Shown here piece after piece: positions 19,201 through 28,464 of a DNA stretch of 64,000 bases. The notes under the pieces are model-generated. The model searched no databases. It saw nothing but the letters and a program-made list of their open reading frames with translations, and had not been told where the DNA came from. The translations under genes were made by a program, and so were the position numbers. Every line of letters begins with the position of its first letter. Positions within the stretch are counted from its first letter, which is position 1. The DNA is from Paulinella micropora (Eukaryota; Cercozoa; Imbricatea; Euglyphida), in assembly GCA_009731375.1 (NCBI GenBank), contig BJOX01000138.1, positions 359,543-423,542 on the forward strand, read 5' to 3'.

Positions 19201-19793
19201 GTTTTCCAAATAAACTGTCTAGGCTTCCACCACTCTATCACTTCTTTCGGGACGTCAAACTCTTGATCACATCTTATTTCTTGTACTCTATTTCCTGTCT
19301 GTCTCTCATAAAACGCTACTGCTTGCCTAAGGCAATCAATAAACTCATTTTTATGCGAAAGATAATCATCTTTAATAAACAACGAGTAATCGTCCGTAAC
19401 CGAAAATTTATGTCTCTTCCCGTGTATTGAGCGGACTGACCACGTTCCGGTATCTAAGTGTAGTACTACTCCTGGCTTACTAGCTCTCTCTATTCTGTTG
19501 ACCTTAAATCTAGGCAACTGCTTCGCCTTACCTATCATGCAGGCTTCACAGAACTCTACCTTTCTCTCGTCTTCTACTGGCTTTATGCCTAATGCATTTG
19601 CCTGAGCTCTCATCTTCTTAATGCTATAGTGTCCACAAGCATAGTGAAACAGTTCTATATCTACCTTTCTAATTGAACCTGGCTTGCGGGGATAAGACAC
19701 ATACAGTGTTACTTCCCCCGTTTTGCCCTCTGTCTGTCTACGCTCCTCTCTTTCTCTCTTGGGGTTTCCCTCCCCTCCTACCCCACTACAGTT
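16248..19793 (-). CDS. copia-1 pol: integrase, reverse transcriptase, RNase H
   Basis: The open frame runs from 19793 to a stop at 16248, about 1,180 residues. In order: the His/Cys gag-pre-integrase finger (FHYACGH then FCEAC), the integrase core with LHLDTG, IRCDQEFD and a downstream Glu (IAEKAND), a long acidic linker, reverse transcriptase with LYGIDFKNAYLN and the catalytic FHVDD (near 17212-17226), then RNase H with LWPDAAHK, SSNDAEIYAAAE and a final TKHLPLELHF block. Length and order suit a complete copia pol. There is no good ATG upstream, so expression is probably as a gag-pol fusion by -1 frameshift. No internal stop is seen. Confidence 0.95.
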   Translation of the reverse strand, partial: NCSGVGGEGNPKREREERRQTEGKTGEVTLYVSYPRKPGSIRKVDIELFHYACGHYSIKKMRAQANALGIKPVEDERKVEFCEACMIGKAKQLPRFKVNRIERASKPGVVLHLDTGTWSVRSIHGKRHKFSVTDDYSLFIKDDYLSHKNEFIDCLRQAVAFYERQTGNRVQEIRCDQEFDVPKEVIEWWKPRQFIWKTSATGDKDGNPIAEKANDITAGAARAMRYHAHLPISFWAEMEHSATTLHNILPATQGPRKGMSPYEQLLGRKPFLTHLRPIGCMGVMYTGKGRKGQFRGKKVMLVGYDLFRELYRVWDGSKVIAGVRNVRFNPYVIGKDAHPHRTVEWDEDVAEGESESKDVDVEQTHSTPTTTTVTTTHTQEDTTQTHDDDDTYDHVDDVSQSESQQEQGEYGGNTGGDSLDGKHTSTQDSFTTQDIDTTSTAAPHPTDTTPQTINTGLGHAHALTDASDPQAQHERRAYEESEQPSKGRTWEQSDKITEANIVHEGKRIRRQAHQPPLQPQSSEPSRPHSELKRKQKVVEVQELEGVRVRVLAREWGDEWAEKTYGRGWENKVRTGIVKQKCAPKERLKVRRQPKPSHFVQFEDRLEKMLDSEIIKYKVSEGESVLPAGELESAMLCYDRCMNEPNEFLLYLNIRLPKEIAEQGLTAKELLEGMKKEIQSLKDFKTYTWVNYSEAKKAGVSKIVRLTWVHKVKIDENGKKFVKSRLALRGDMLEPGVSYNPDQLFVPCASHRSLLMLAKLTAWHGNKLYGIDFKNAYLNARMQDPVFAYPPDVMDREGKEGMILRVDGALYGAPQAGRRWYDILAPKLEELGFRLLDSDLCMFVEKDKPIREAIVGIFHVDDLIFSAPSKEAYEKFASALEQYYPLKRLGVAKEFKGIEIVHEKDRIVLHQRKYQWQILRETGYANSRPVSTPAVDQSPEAMSEEASLRKMSIPSIVGSLLYLAKMTRPDVEQALNAASVMQTIDKGITYAMLGRILRYLIKSFRGLAFHGPKSVQQGKTYPKVTLWPDAAHKVCPKTGKSRTGYIILWGEDPIGWLSKRQSRIALSSNDAEIYAAAECIREGLAVGHVRQELGIPQKGAVEIFEDNSQTILAGERGLSGPRTKHLPLELHFIHHLQRDGEIKFIKVGTKKQIGDLLTKPLPREQFYYLLNKFTVDIPGTPE
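19778..19793 (-). promoter_or_regulatory. Probable -1 frameshift window between gag-protease and pol
   Basis: The gag frame ends GTG GGG TAG. The pol frame is open from 15 bases earlier and is in the -1 phase, so ribosomes slipping back one base on the GGGG run just before the TAG would enter pol. The site is not a classical XXXYYYZ heptamer. Confidence 0.6.
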
Positions 19794-22700
19794 CTATTCT
19801 GTCTCTGCGGAGGTTCAAAACGCTCGTTTATATCCAATGGTGTGTCAAGCTCATCATCCCACCTGTAAAGGAGGGTCGACATGAGTCTGCCACGGACAAG
19901 TACGTTCTTCTCTTCTATCCTTATGGGGTGCTTTAGGATTACCAGCTGTCCATTTTGATGAACGATAGAACGATGATGGATATGGTCCATCCTGCCGGTT
20001 GACGCTATGTTCACGGGTACCCTAGTATCGAGGAGCATGGGCCTCGACATCGTAACGGGTTTGCCATGTCCGTTAATTCGCGTCACTCTAGCCGTTCCTT
20101 CCTGTGCTATTTCACACTCTCCATTACCGGTTATTAGCCTAACAGGAGGTACTGACTTAATGTCATGCAATATTTCAGGGTTGCATGCAATGTCTCTAGA
20201 AGATCCACTATCCTGAACTATCGTGTTCTTCTTGTCTCGTCCTCCCTCACCATCTAACACTAGTGCGTAGTTCTGTCTGCTTTTCTGGTGTTTTAATGGT
20301 GATGGTGGCTGTGGAGTGTTACTGACAGTGTCTTCGGTCTGTGCTGGTGGGGATAGTGTTGCGCGGGCTGCATGCGCTATATACACTCCCTCTATTGCTC
20401 TCACCACGTCTGTCAAGAACTCATCTAGCACTAACTTCCCCTCACTCACTCTCCTCACCTCACCGTTGCTTCCTCTAACGCAGGTTGTCGTGAGTTGAGC
20501 GAGCTGTGCTATGTCTCTAAAAGTGATGATGGGTGGTGCGTCGGTGTGTGGCTGAGCATGGGGTATTGGACCTGGTTTAGGTGTAGAGGCTGTAGCGATA
20601 CCTCCTCGTCGTTTCCCCTTGGCCTCTCCGGTCCCTGCAACAGCACTGGGCAGTCTGGCAGATGCCGGACTCCCACTTACATCGTGAGTGTCTTTCTTAT
20701 GTTTCAGTGCATATTGCTTAACATTTCCTTTGCGCGTAAATTGCAAATGCTCAGTGTCTATTTCATCATCATCTACACATGCTGCCATAGCCATATCATG
20801 TCTGATCTCATCAGAACATCGTGAGTCATGGTCATCATCCATCTTTTCTTCATCGTCTCCCTCATCACTGACCTCACTCTGCACTGGTGTGTCGCCTGTC
20901 TGTGTGACGTGTGCTGATGATGGGGTGTGAGGTGTCTGTGTGGTGGAGGTGGGTTTTTGCGGTGCTTTCTCTTCACGCCTACTCCCCCTCACTTCCCCTT
21001 TCACCTTATTCTTCTCACTCTCTGCCTTCCTCTGTGGAGTCTGTGCAGTGAATGTGGCTGTGAGGTTGTGCGGTATCACTATCCCTCTCGCTACTGCATC
21101 CTCTCTCAAACCTCTCTCGTCAGGATAATAAGGGGATTTGGGAGGGCGGAGGTCTGGGCTTACAGACAAGTCTAACAAGGGATATTCCGGGTCTTGTTTC
21201 TTTGCATGATACCCGCAAAATAAGCCATAGACCATTCGTGAAGCTTGCGCAGCGTTTGGCCCCTTTTTGTCATGGTCAAGAGAGATCTGACAAGGACTGT
21301 TCTTTTTGTTTTTCCCGTGACATTTTAGGGACCTCGGTTTTTCTCGAGTATGCCTCCCATATGTTGTTGGAGGTGTTTTAGGGGTTTGTTTGTGACGCTG
21401 GGGTGGGGTGTCTGCGGAGACTGTCCCGGTTAGCTGACTTTGAGAGCGTGAGATGGGTGTGACGGAGGGACTCCCTCTTTCGTCACTTTGTTTAGTTTGA
21501 TTTGGTGACAGGGGACGAACACCTGGCTCAATCTGGGGTTCCCCAGACTCGACGTTCGCTCTCTCCCTGCCTCTCTCGCCATCAGGGGTTTCCCCAGTTT
21601 CGTGTGGAACATCTCCCCTCAAGTGTACGAGTAAAGCGTCAGTATCGGTTTCGTCTTCCCCTTCTTGTTCTTCCTCTCTGATGAGGGTTAGGTCTTTGTG
21701 AGACTTCTTGTTAGAAGTTTTCTGAGGTTTTCCCTTTTTCTTCTTTTTGTCGTGCTTGTCATCACTCACTTGACCTTTCTTATGGGGTTTCTTCTTTGGG
21801 CAAAACTTCTTCGTATGGCCTTTCTCATTACACTCATAACAAGTGACTTTGAGCCACCATTCTTCCTTCTTCTTAAACTTTCTGAACTTGCCCTTACCCC
21901 CTTCCTCTTGATCTCCCTGATCACCCAACATGAGGTTTGACTCTCTCTTCTGCCTCGTGTTCTTGTCAGCTCTCTCCCTCTTCTCTTCTTCCTTCCACTT
22001 GTCCTTCCTCCAAAGTGCCCAAGTGTCTCTCGCACTATCGACTAGGTCATCAAATTTGGGTCTTAGGTTAGGTGGTAGGTTGTAGTGAAGTGCTTTAAAA
22101 CTCTCTCCGTATGCGGGGTGTCGGGCAAGCTTTGCGAGCAATCCTCTTATGAGATCGTCCTCATCAAATGGATGTGTTCTGTGACTCTCTACCTCTCCTT
22201 TCATCGCAATGTAGTCGTTCAACCATGCATCAACATTTTGTCCGGGTTTTGGATACATATTCTCAAATATTTGCGCTTTGATATTCTTGCTTACCCCGGA
22301 GATTGAACCGAACTTTGCTCTGACTGCCTCTATCAGCTCTATCGGTCCTGTCACTGTTTTAGTGCGCAAGTAACGTACAACAACAGGGTGAGAAAAAGCG
22401 ACAGAAAGAATGAGTTGCAGTGTTCGCATGCGTTCATAATGCTTCTTCTCTTTCTGTATAGTTCTTACTCTTAATGTGTATGCTCGTTTAGACTCTTTTC
22501 TCTTCTCTCGCTTCAGTCTCTTAGCTCTCTTCTCTTTCCATTGTGTCTTCTGTTCATCAGACATTTTTGCCCACTCTTTCGGTTTGTCTGCTGCAGGCGT
22601 CTTTCCTTCATCCTTCTTCGTTTTGGGTCTCTGCCTACCGCCGTCTGAGGTACTGCCTTCTGTCTCTGATTCTGAGTCTGGAGTGTCTTCTGACTCTGGC

Positions 22701-22960
22701 TCATCTGGCAACTCCCATTCCTCTACTTCCATTGCTTTTGCAGGGTCGTAGGGATATTTAACCTTCGCCTTAGCTGGGGCATGGAATGCCAGCTTAACAC
22801 ACTCTCCATGCCAGGCACTGATGCCTTTCGCATAGTTCTCTATCTTGTAACAAAAGTCAGAATAGTTCCGAGTTGTTCCATCCAACTGCGGGATGTACTC
22901 TTGCTTCAAACCCATGTGTTTCTCGGTTCCAAGGCCCATAACCTTTGGGAGGCTACTCAT
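19778..22960 (-). CDS. copia-1 gag-protease
   Basis: Starting at the ATG at 22960 (MSSLPKVMGLG...), about 1,060 residues. The N-terminal third is capsid-like (LDGTTRNYSDFCYKIENYAK, then a conserved ENMYPKPGQNVDAWLNDY block), followed by a CCHC knuckle (CYECNEKGHTKKFC), a long charged Ser/Thr/Pro-rich linker and a C-terminal aspartic protease region (IVQDSGSSRDIAC). The ATG lies inside the 5' LTR, six codons before its end, so the primer-binding site is read as coding sequence, as with the yeast Ty1 gag start. Including the protease in this ORF puts the frameshift after protease. A longer frame reaching 22993 lacks an ATG. Confidence 0.92.
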   Translation of the reverse strand: MSSLPKVMGLGTEKHMGLKQEYIPQLDGTTRNYSDFCYKIENYAKGISAWHGECVKLAFHAPAKAKVKYPYDPAKAMEVEEWELPDEPESEDTPDSESETEGSTSDGGRQRPKTKKDEGKTPAADKPKEWAKMSDEQKTQWKEKRAKRLKREKRKESKRAYTLRVRTIQKEKKHYERMRTLQLILSVAFSHPVVVRYLRTKTVTGPIELIEAVRAKFGSISGVSKNIKAQIFENMYPKPGQNVDAWLNDYIAMKGEVESHRTHPFDEDDLIRGLLAKLARHPAYGESFKALHYNLPPNLRPKFDDLVDSARDTWALWRKDKWKEEEKRERADKNTRQKRESNLMLGDQGDQEEGGKGKFRKFKKKEEWWLKVTCYECNEKGHTKKFCPKKKPHKKGQVSDDKHDKKKKKGKPQKTSNKKSHKDLTLIREEEQEGEDETDTDALLVHLRGDVPHETGETPDGERGRERANVESGEPQIEPGVRPLSPNQTKQSDERGSPSVTPISRSQSQLTGTVSADTPPQRHKQTPKTPPTTYGRHTREKPRSLKCHGKNKKNSPCQISLDHDKKGPNAAQASRMVYGLFCGYHAKKQDPEYPLLDLSVSPDLRPPKSPYYPDERGLREDAVARGIVIPHNLTATFTAQTPQRKAESEKNKVKGEVRGSRREEKAPQKPTSTTQTPHTPSSAHVTQTGDTPVQSEVSDEGDDEEKMDDDHDSRCSDEIRHDMAMAACVDDDEIDTEHLQFTRKGNVKQYALKHKKDTHDVSGSPASARLPSAVAGTGEAKGKRRGGIATASTPKPGPIPHAQPHTDAPPIITFRDIAQLAQLTTTCVRGSNGEVRRVSEGKLVLDEFLTDVVRAIEGVYIAHAARATLSPPAQTEDTVSNTPQPPSPLKHQKSRQNYALVLDGEGGRDKKNTIVQDSGSSRDIACNPEILHDIKSVPPVRLITGNGECEIAQEGTARVTRINGHGKPVTMSRPMLLDTRVPVNIASTGRMDHIHHRSIVHQNGQLVILKHPIRIEEKNVLVRGRLMSTLLYRWDDELDTPLDINERFEPPQRQNRTVVG
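22933..22943 (-). promoter_or_regulatory. Primer-binding site of copia-1 (initiator tRNA-Met anticodon arm)
   Basis: On the minus strand the LTR end continues as GGTTATGGGCC. This pairs with the initiator tRNA-Met anticodon arm GGCUCAUAACC, with one G-U pair. Drosophila copia primes from a tRNA-iMet half cut in the anticodon loop, and the same mechanism is inferred here. Confidence 0.75.
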
Positions 22961-23339
22961 TGTGGAACCTTTACCGATCCCTCGCAGGATCAATCCGGGC
23001 TACCTAGCAAGACTGTTCACGCTAGTCGGAAACGCACTTTAATAATACATGTAAGTAAGAGAACTGAACCGCGGCGTCACAGATTGCCACGTCACAAAAC
23101 TAAGACAAGTGTAACGGAACTAAGGTAGAGGTACAATGACTGTATCCTTAGTACTGACTACTTATCTAGAAATTTCTACTAAGACTAATTCAGTTAATAC
23201 TGCCACTAGTGTGACAAAGTATAGTGTCCGCTGTATCACTTAATAATTAAGTGGAATTAGCACTGTCCGTCCTTATGACAAATCAACTACCCAGGTAACG
23301 GTAACTCCGGGTAACGTCGGAAATGAAATAGGAATAACG
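22943..23339 (-). repeat. 5' LTR of copia-1
   Basis: Right copy of the 397-bp direct repeat. It should contain the element promoter and includes the gag start codon at 22958-22960. Confidence 0.95.
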
Positions 23340-23344
23340 ATATT

Positions 23345-23624
23345 ATAGAATAAATCCTCATTCGCAGATCCACCAAACTTGAAAAAAAAATTAAGTCAGA
23401 GTCGGGAAAAATTAATTAAATATTACTTAAACTGTGCAACTCCAATGCGTGACTCGAAAGCAGAGATTGTGCTAGGTAGCATATTATTGCACCTACCTTC
23501 CGAGGCTAACATTTAGGCGTGTCACTTATTACTTTACGTAACATATTATATAACGAGACATACCGAGAAGCGCGCCGGAGAGGAGTACGATGGATGTACA
23601 AAGAGCAGTACAACAAGGAGAGAT
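23345..23624. other. Flank between copia-1 and the gag-only element
   Basis: AT-rich unique sequence interrupted by copia-1; no gene seen. Confidence 0.5.
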
Positions 23625-26600
23625 CAATGGACAATTTATTAATAATAATATTTAGTCATACCGGCCCACCCCAATAACAATTACCTATTCTATATAACAC
23701 TCTAAGTGTAACGGTGAATTCAAAGCTTTGGCGGTTTGGGGTGTGGCACTTAGTGACGTGTCAGTATTATTCAAAAAACCTCTAAGTAAAGTATTATTTA
23801 ATAATAAAGTACGAACCATCTTGTCTAGTGGGTTATGCGCCTTGTCAGCGTGTAACTCTGGCACAGAAGAAGGGCTGAAGGAAGAAGCCTTGGACCATCG
23901 CCGACCTGGGAGGCGACTGTCAAAAGGGTTGGTGCCATTCCATTAATTCACACTTTTTCGACTCTGAGCTTAGGCAGCACTGTGTTTTGAACGCATCGTT
24001 CGCTACTTGTCACAGTTTTTGGTTAGGTGAGTCACCGGCGCGCGGCGTCGGGGCAAAGAGACAAGAACAGCAACCACATCAGACACTGCCAACTGGTCTG
24101 CTCAAAGAACAACAAGACACTGAGTAAGACCTCACAATGAGTTTCACTTCAGTACTCTAAGAGGCACAAACAAAAATAGAGAAAAAGAAGTCACAGCAAA
24201 AGGATGGTATGATGGGAGAACCCCATTCAAAACGTTTCAGAGGGAAATAGTTTTTGCATTAGGTGCCAAGGGACTCAAGGGGGCACTCAAGACCCCAGAA
24301 GAACACATTAGGTTAGTTCATGAGAATAATGTAAGTGCTCTGCATAGCAAAGGAAAGAAAGTCCCCAACTACATGTGGAGGTGGGGAGAGAGCGCAGGAA
24401 AGCAATTAGCAAGAGGGAGAGAAAAGATAGGGTTGAGAGAGAGGAAGAGGAAGCTGAGTTAGACTCAGAGGCAGAATCAGACAAAGAAAACCTCATCTCT
24501 TATTTTACTGAGACAGAAAGGCAGCATACTTTAGGGGGAGATAGTGGTAAGGGTGAGCAAAAGGGAGGAGAAGAGCAGGTGGAGGAGAGGGGGAGAGTGA
24601 GTAGTCAGCTTTCACCTACTTATTCCACACCAGCAACGACAACATTCAAGACGAAGAGCAAGGAGCAAGTAGAGGAAAAAGAGAAGGAAGATAGAATGAT
24701 AGTAGCATATGAGGAGAGTTTGGAGCATGAGATGAAAAGGCAGAGAGAGAGGAAGCTTTTTCGTTTGTGTTTGACAAGCTAGTGGGTAAAGCCAAGAGGT
24801 GTGGCGGATTTGGTGAGAGACACCTCACCAGACTTTGGTTAGAACTTGCACACTGTGTGGCCAGACTGACCAAAAGGTTTGGTAAGGTGAGTGAGGAGGA
24901 TGTGCAAGATAAGATAAATGCGATGAATGCATGGACGTTTGATGAGGGGTGTGATTATGCTCCGCAGTTTGATGAGTTTGTTGCGTTAGATGAAGAGCTA
25001 GTAAAGGCAGTAGGCCATAAAACATCCAAAAGAACAATGGAAACAATAATCACCATTGCTCTACAAAACCCTGAGTATGCGTCAGACTGGGTGAGAAAGG
25101 ATTGGGGAGGATGGATGAGCACGCTGAAAATGAATAAGAAGCAGCATGCATGGTCTTTTGAGGAATGGTGGGAGGAGTTGGAAGAAAGAGCATTGGAGAT
25201 AGATAGAAACAAAGAAAGAGAGAAGATGAAGAAAGAAAAAGCACACGCAGGAAAAGATGCCAACAATAGAGAGGAAAGGCAGAGAGGCGTTTGTTTTTGG
25301 TTTCAAAAAGAGAGTGGTTGCAAGTGAGGGGATGAGTGTCGTTTTGCTCATACAGAGGGGTCAGTCTGCGCAGTGTGCCTGGGGTGTGCTACATGTTTGA
25401 ACCGTCAGGCAGCTGTGATAGATCTAATGTAGGTTTAAACATACCACCACTAATAAGAAGGGGGAGGGAAAGGAACAGGAACGAGAAAGAAGACGTTGAA
25501 GAAGGAGACATGAAATGTTTCAACTGTAACATGGAGGGGCATGTGTTCTCCGCATGTGGGAAGGAGTGCAGGGTGTGTGGGGGTGAGCACAGACTACATG
25601 AATGTGCAGAGATGAAGGAAGAACCGAGAGAAAAGGAAAAAAGAGAAAAAGGGGAACATGGAAAGTTTGGTAGGGGGAGTGAGTCGGACACTTCTGACAC
25701 AGATGAGGAAGGTGAGAAGGTGAAAGCATTAAAAAGGACGATGAGATTTTTGACAGGGCGAGACAGAGCAGGCATGGTAAAGGAGAAGGCCCACATGGGC
25801 AAAGTGAAGGTAGTACAAGAGAGAGAAGTCTATCGTCAATGTAAGGGGCGAGTGTCAGGTGAGCAGCAATGTTTTGTATGCACGCATGACATGGAAAGTG
25901 AGCATGTGTTGTTGCTAGAGGCAGCTTATGGTCTGTTGGGAGGGCGATTTTGCGGGTTACATACAGATCAAGAAAGAGAGAGAGAAGGAAGCCCCAGTGA
26001 TGGGGGAGCAAAACAAATTTAGCACATTCAAACCGTTAGTTGAAAAGAAGCAAGAGAACGAGAAGCGCTCCAAGCGCAGAAATAAGAAGAAGAAAGGAAA
26101 GGCCAGGATTGCATTCAACAAGTCAAGCCCCTTCCAAGAGGAACGCGCGGAACAGGCCAAAGACGACCAACGCAACCCCCGGGGGGCGGACAGCAACAGC
26201 GACAGCGACGCGGACTCAGACTCGGACCCGGAGCGGCAATGGGTGGTGCGTACGGCGAGCAAGTGGTTTCATGACCCGGGAGGCGAGCTACCGCGTGGGC
26301 AAGTGGGCGCCGGCTGGGAGCCGGGAAGCTAAGAGACTCGGGCGGCGACTTCAAGGGATCAAGGGAGCGGGGGAGCGCGCGGTGGGCGGCGCTCAGTACA
26401 ACGTAACTGTGACTTTTTACCGCTGTCACAAGTTAAGTTAGTGAGCCTGCGGCGGGATACAAAGTTAGTATAATATTAAGTTAGTGCATATAGTTGGTAG
26501 GACGGCTCCGTTAATTTCTGAATAGGGATACAAATATTACCATCATATATGCGAGGTTAGTAGCATAAGGTAGACGGGGCCGTTATTTCTAAATAGGGGG

Positions 26601-26816
26601 AGCAATGGACAGTTTTGTTAATAATAGTATTTAGTCATACCGGCCCACCCCAATGACAATTACCTAGTTTACCTATATCACTCTAAGTGCAAGGGTGAAT
26701 TCAAAGCTTTGGCGGTTTGGGGTGTGGCACTTAGTGACATGTCAGTACTAATATTGATATTATTCAAAAAATCTCTAAGTAAAAGTAAAGTACGAACCCT
26801 TTTGTCTAGTGGAGAT
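23625..26816 (+). mobile_element. Gag-only (non-autonomous) LTR retrotransposon, decayed
   Basis: Direct repeats of about 210 bp at 23625-23833 and 26603-26816 share CAATGGACA at the start, the block GGTGAATTCAAAGCTTTGGC and a common TTGTCTAGTGG end, with indels. The right copy is preceded by a purine tract (AAATAGGGGGAG), so it is the 3' LTR. Between them is only a gag-like region with no integrase or RT. It would need enzymes in trans. Confidence 0.75.
24137..26332 (+). pseudogene. Gag-like polyprotein with CCCH and CCHC zinc fingers, broken
   Basis: The frame begins with a gag-type N-terminus (FKTFQREIVFALGAKGLKGA near 24220), then a charged region, a structured block (24767-25320), a CCCH finger (C-x8-C-x5-C-x3-H, 25291-25350) and a second CCCH-like start (GVCYMFEPSGSC). 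Two knuckles follow, CFNCNMEGHVFSAC (C-x2-C-x4-H-x4-C) and CRVCGGEHRLHEC. The reading shifts frame near 24455, 24765, 25340 and 26020, and a TGA sits inside the first CCCH finger between its second and third Cys. From about 26160 the tail becomes GC-rich with Asp/Ser repeats, unlike the rest. No protease or pol is present. Confidence 0.7.
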
Positions 26817-27717
26817 GGCGGCCCACCCGCTATATAATGGCAATACTTACCCTTCCGGTCTGTCGCCGCCGGTTATCCTTGGTCTGCCGGGAGACTACCG
26901 TGACTCCCTACCGCTTTAGGTATTCCTCAGTCTTCATATCGTTAGGCTCGGACAGTTATCGGTTAAATATCAGCGGACGGTATTAATACTATTGTACTGA
27001 CGATGCTGACTTGAACAATCTGGAGTCGCTAATAAAACGTGGGCACTGTTCGCAACGGATTAGAACTGTTTCGTAGCCTGGATGCCACCGGCGCACCCCG
27101 GACAGAACCAAGTTGGCACTTCATAGTATGATGCCAGCCGGTTCAAGTCAGTACTAGGCCTGAGGTTTTGCATATGTAATTTCAAGACGGTGACGGTTTC
27201 ATTTGCCGGTTTATTTCAGTGGGACTGAGCATACGATCCTGTAATAATTTTTAATTTTTTCTGTATGTTTCCCTACTTTGTAGTATTTCTTCCTTTTTAT
27301 TATTTTTCTCTATGACGTGCATCCGTGTGTCTTATAATATTGCCACGGACCGTTTGCGCACAGATCCGGTGAGTCCTAGCGGGCTGCCTCGCTCAAAGCC
27401 AAATCAAAGTGCCGCTCCACCAACCATCAAGCAGTGACAATCTTTTACCTATATCACTCAAAGTATAACGGTGAATTCAAAGCTTTGGCGGTTTGGGGTT
27501 GTGGCGCTTAGTAATAAAGTGAAGTCAGACCCTCTCTTCGTCCAGTGATAAGGGTCTAATTAAAAACGTAAAATGCACCGCTGGTCTCATTAAAAGTTGC
27601 AGCAGCTAGTCAAGAGTCGGTGGGCGGGGAATTTCAAACTAATGGATCGGTCAGCTGAGAGTAGTCAATTGAAAGCAAGTATTACGGGCGACATTCAAAT
27701 TGGCCGACAGAAGTTTA
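26817..27717. other. Non-coding region with an LTR fragment
   Basis: No gene seen. At about 27442-27535 a third partial copy of the gag-only element LTR is present, with the same GGTGAATTCAAAGCTTTGGCGG core, indicating an older truncated insertion or solo-LTR remnant. Confidence 0.6.
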
Positions 27718-28030
27718 AAGTTTTAATTATACAAGTTAAACTTGTATAAAAAGTTAAATCTGTATGAAAAGTTTGAACTTACATAAAAAGTTCAACTTAT
27801 ATAAAAAGTTAGATTTCTATTCAAAGTTGAACGTGCGTAAGATAGTTAAATCTATATAAAACAGATAAATTTTTATCTATTTTATACAGATTGAACTATT
27901 TTATACAGTTTGAACTATGTTATACAGTTCAAACTATTTTATACACTGTCTGTATAAAACAGATAAATATTTATCTATTTTACATCAATCAAACTATTTT
28001 ATTCAGTTCGAACTATTTTATACACTGCTA
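27718..28030. repeat. AT-rich foldback made of short GTATAAAA/TTTTATAC repeats
   Basis: The left half repeats AGTTNAACTTNTATAAAA-type units; the right half repeats the complementary GAACTATTTTATACAG unit. The halves meet near ATCTATATAAAACAG / ACAGATAAATTTTTATCTATTTT, making a compound inverted repeat about 300 bp long. Confidence 0.75.
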
Positions 28031-28330
28031 GCTTAATATACCATTAAATATTATATTATTAATATTAATATTAATATTATAATAATATTATTAATAATAT
28101 TATTAATATTATTAATATTAATAATATTAATAACCGGTTGACATTATTAATATTAAATATTAATATTACTGTTATTAATATTAATATTATTAATATATTA
28201 ATATCAATACAAGTTATTAATATTAATAATAACGACGACTCGACTATTTGATTTCTATTAATATCGTAACATTGATATTAATATTATTAATAATGATACG
28301 ATTAGCCAGTAATTTTAATAAATTCTACTC
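28031..28330. repeat. (AATATT)-like palindromic low-complexity tract
   Basis: Almost entirely AT, made of overlapping ATTAAT/AATATT words that are self-complementary at every scale. Confidence 0.85.
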
Positions 28331-28336
28331 AAGTTT

Positions 28337-28464
28337 CATTTTACCCATTGAACCTCTTGCATAATGGGAATATCCAGTTGATCAAGCACTTTTTTGATTG
28401 CTCATTTTACCCATTGAACCTCTTGCATAATGGGAATATCCAGTTGATCAAGCACTTTTTTGAT
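28337..28464. repeat. 66-bp tandem duplication covering the 3' end of the RING-like gene
   Basis: The block starting CATTTTACCCATTGAACCTC at 28337 is repeated at 28403 with a 66-bp period. The inner copy encodes the last residues and stop of the minus-strand gene; the outer copy lies just beyond its stop. Confidence 0.9.

Larger units (their letters stand above)
15473..23344 (-). mobile_element. Complete Ty1/copia LTR retrotransposon (copia-1)
   Basis: Direct repeats 15478-15874 and 22943-23339, both 397 bp and apparently identical by eye, are flanked by the same 5-bp target duplication ATATT (15473-15477 and 23340-23344). Between them, on the minus strand, are a primer-binding site, gag-protease, integrase-RT-RNase H and a polypurine tract. 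The order integrase before RT defines Ty1/copia. Matching LTRs and intact frames indicate a recent insertion. The LTR ends are CG...AG rather than the usual TG...CA. Confidence 0.96.

Noticed and set aside
18104-19430. Plus-strand ORFs opposite copia-1 pol
   Set aside because: Antisense shadows of the pol linker and integrase with no domain of their own.
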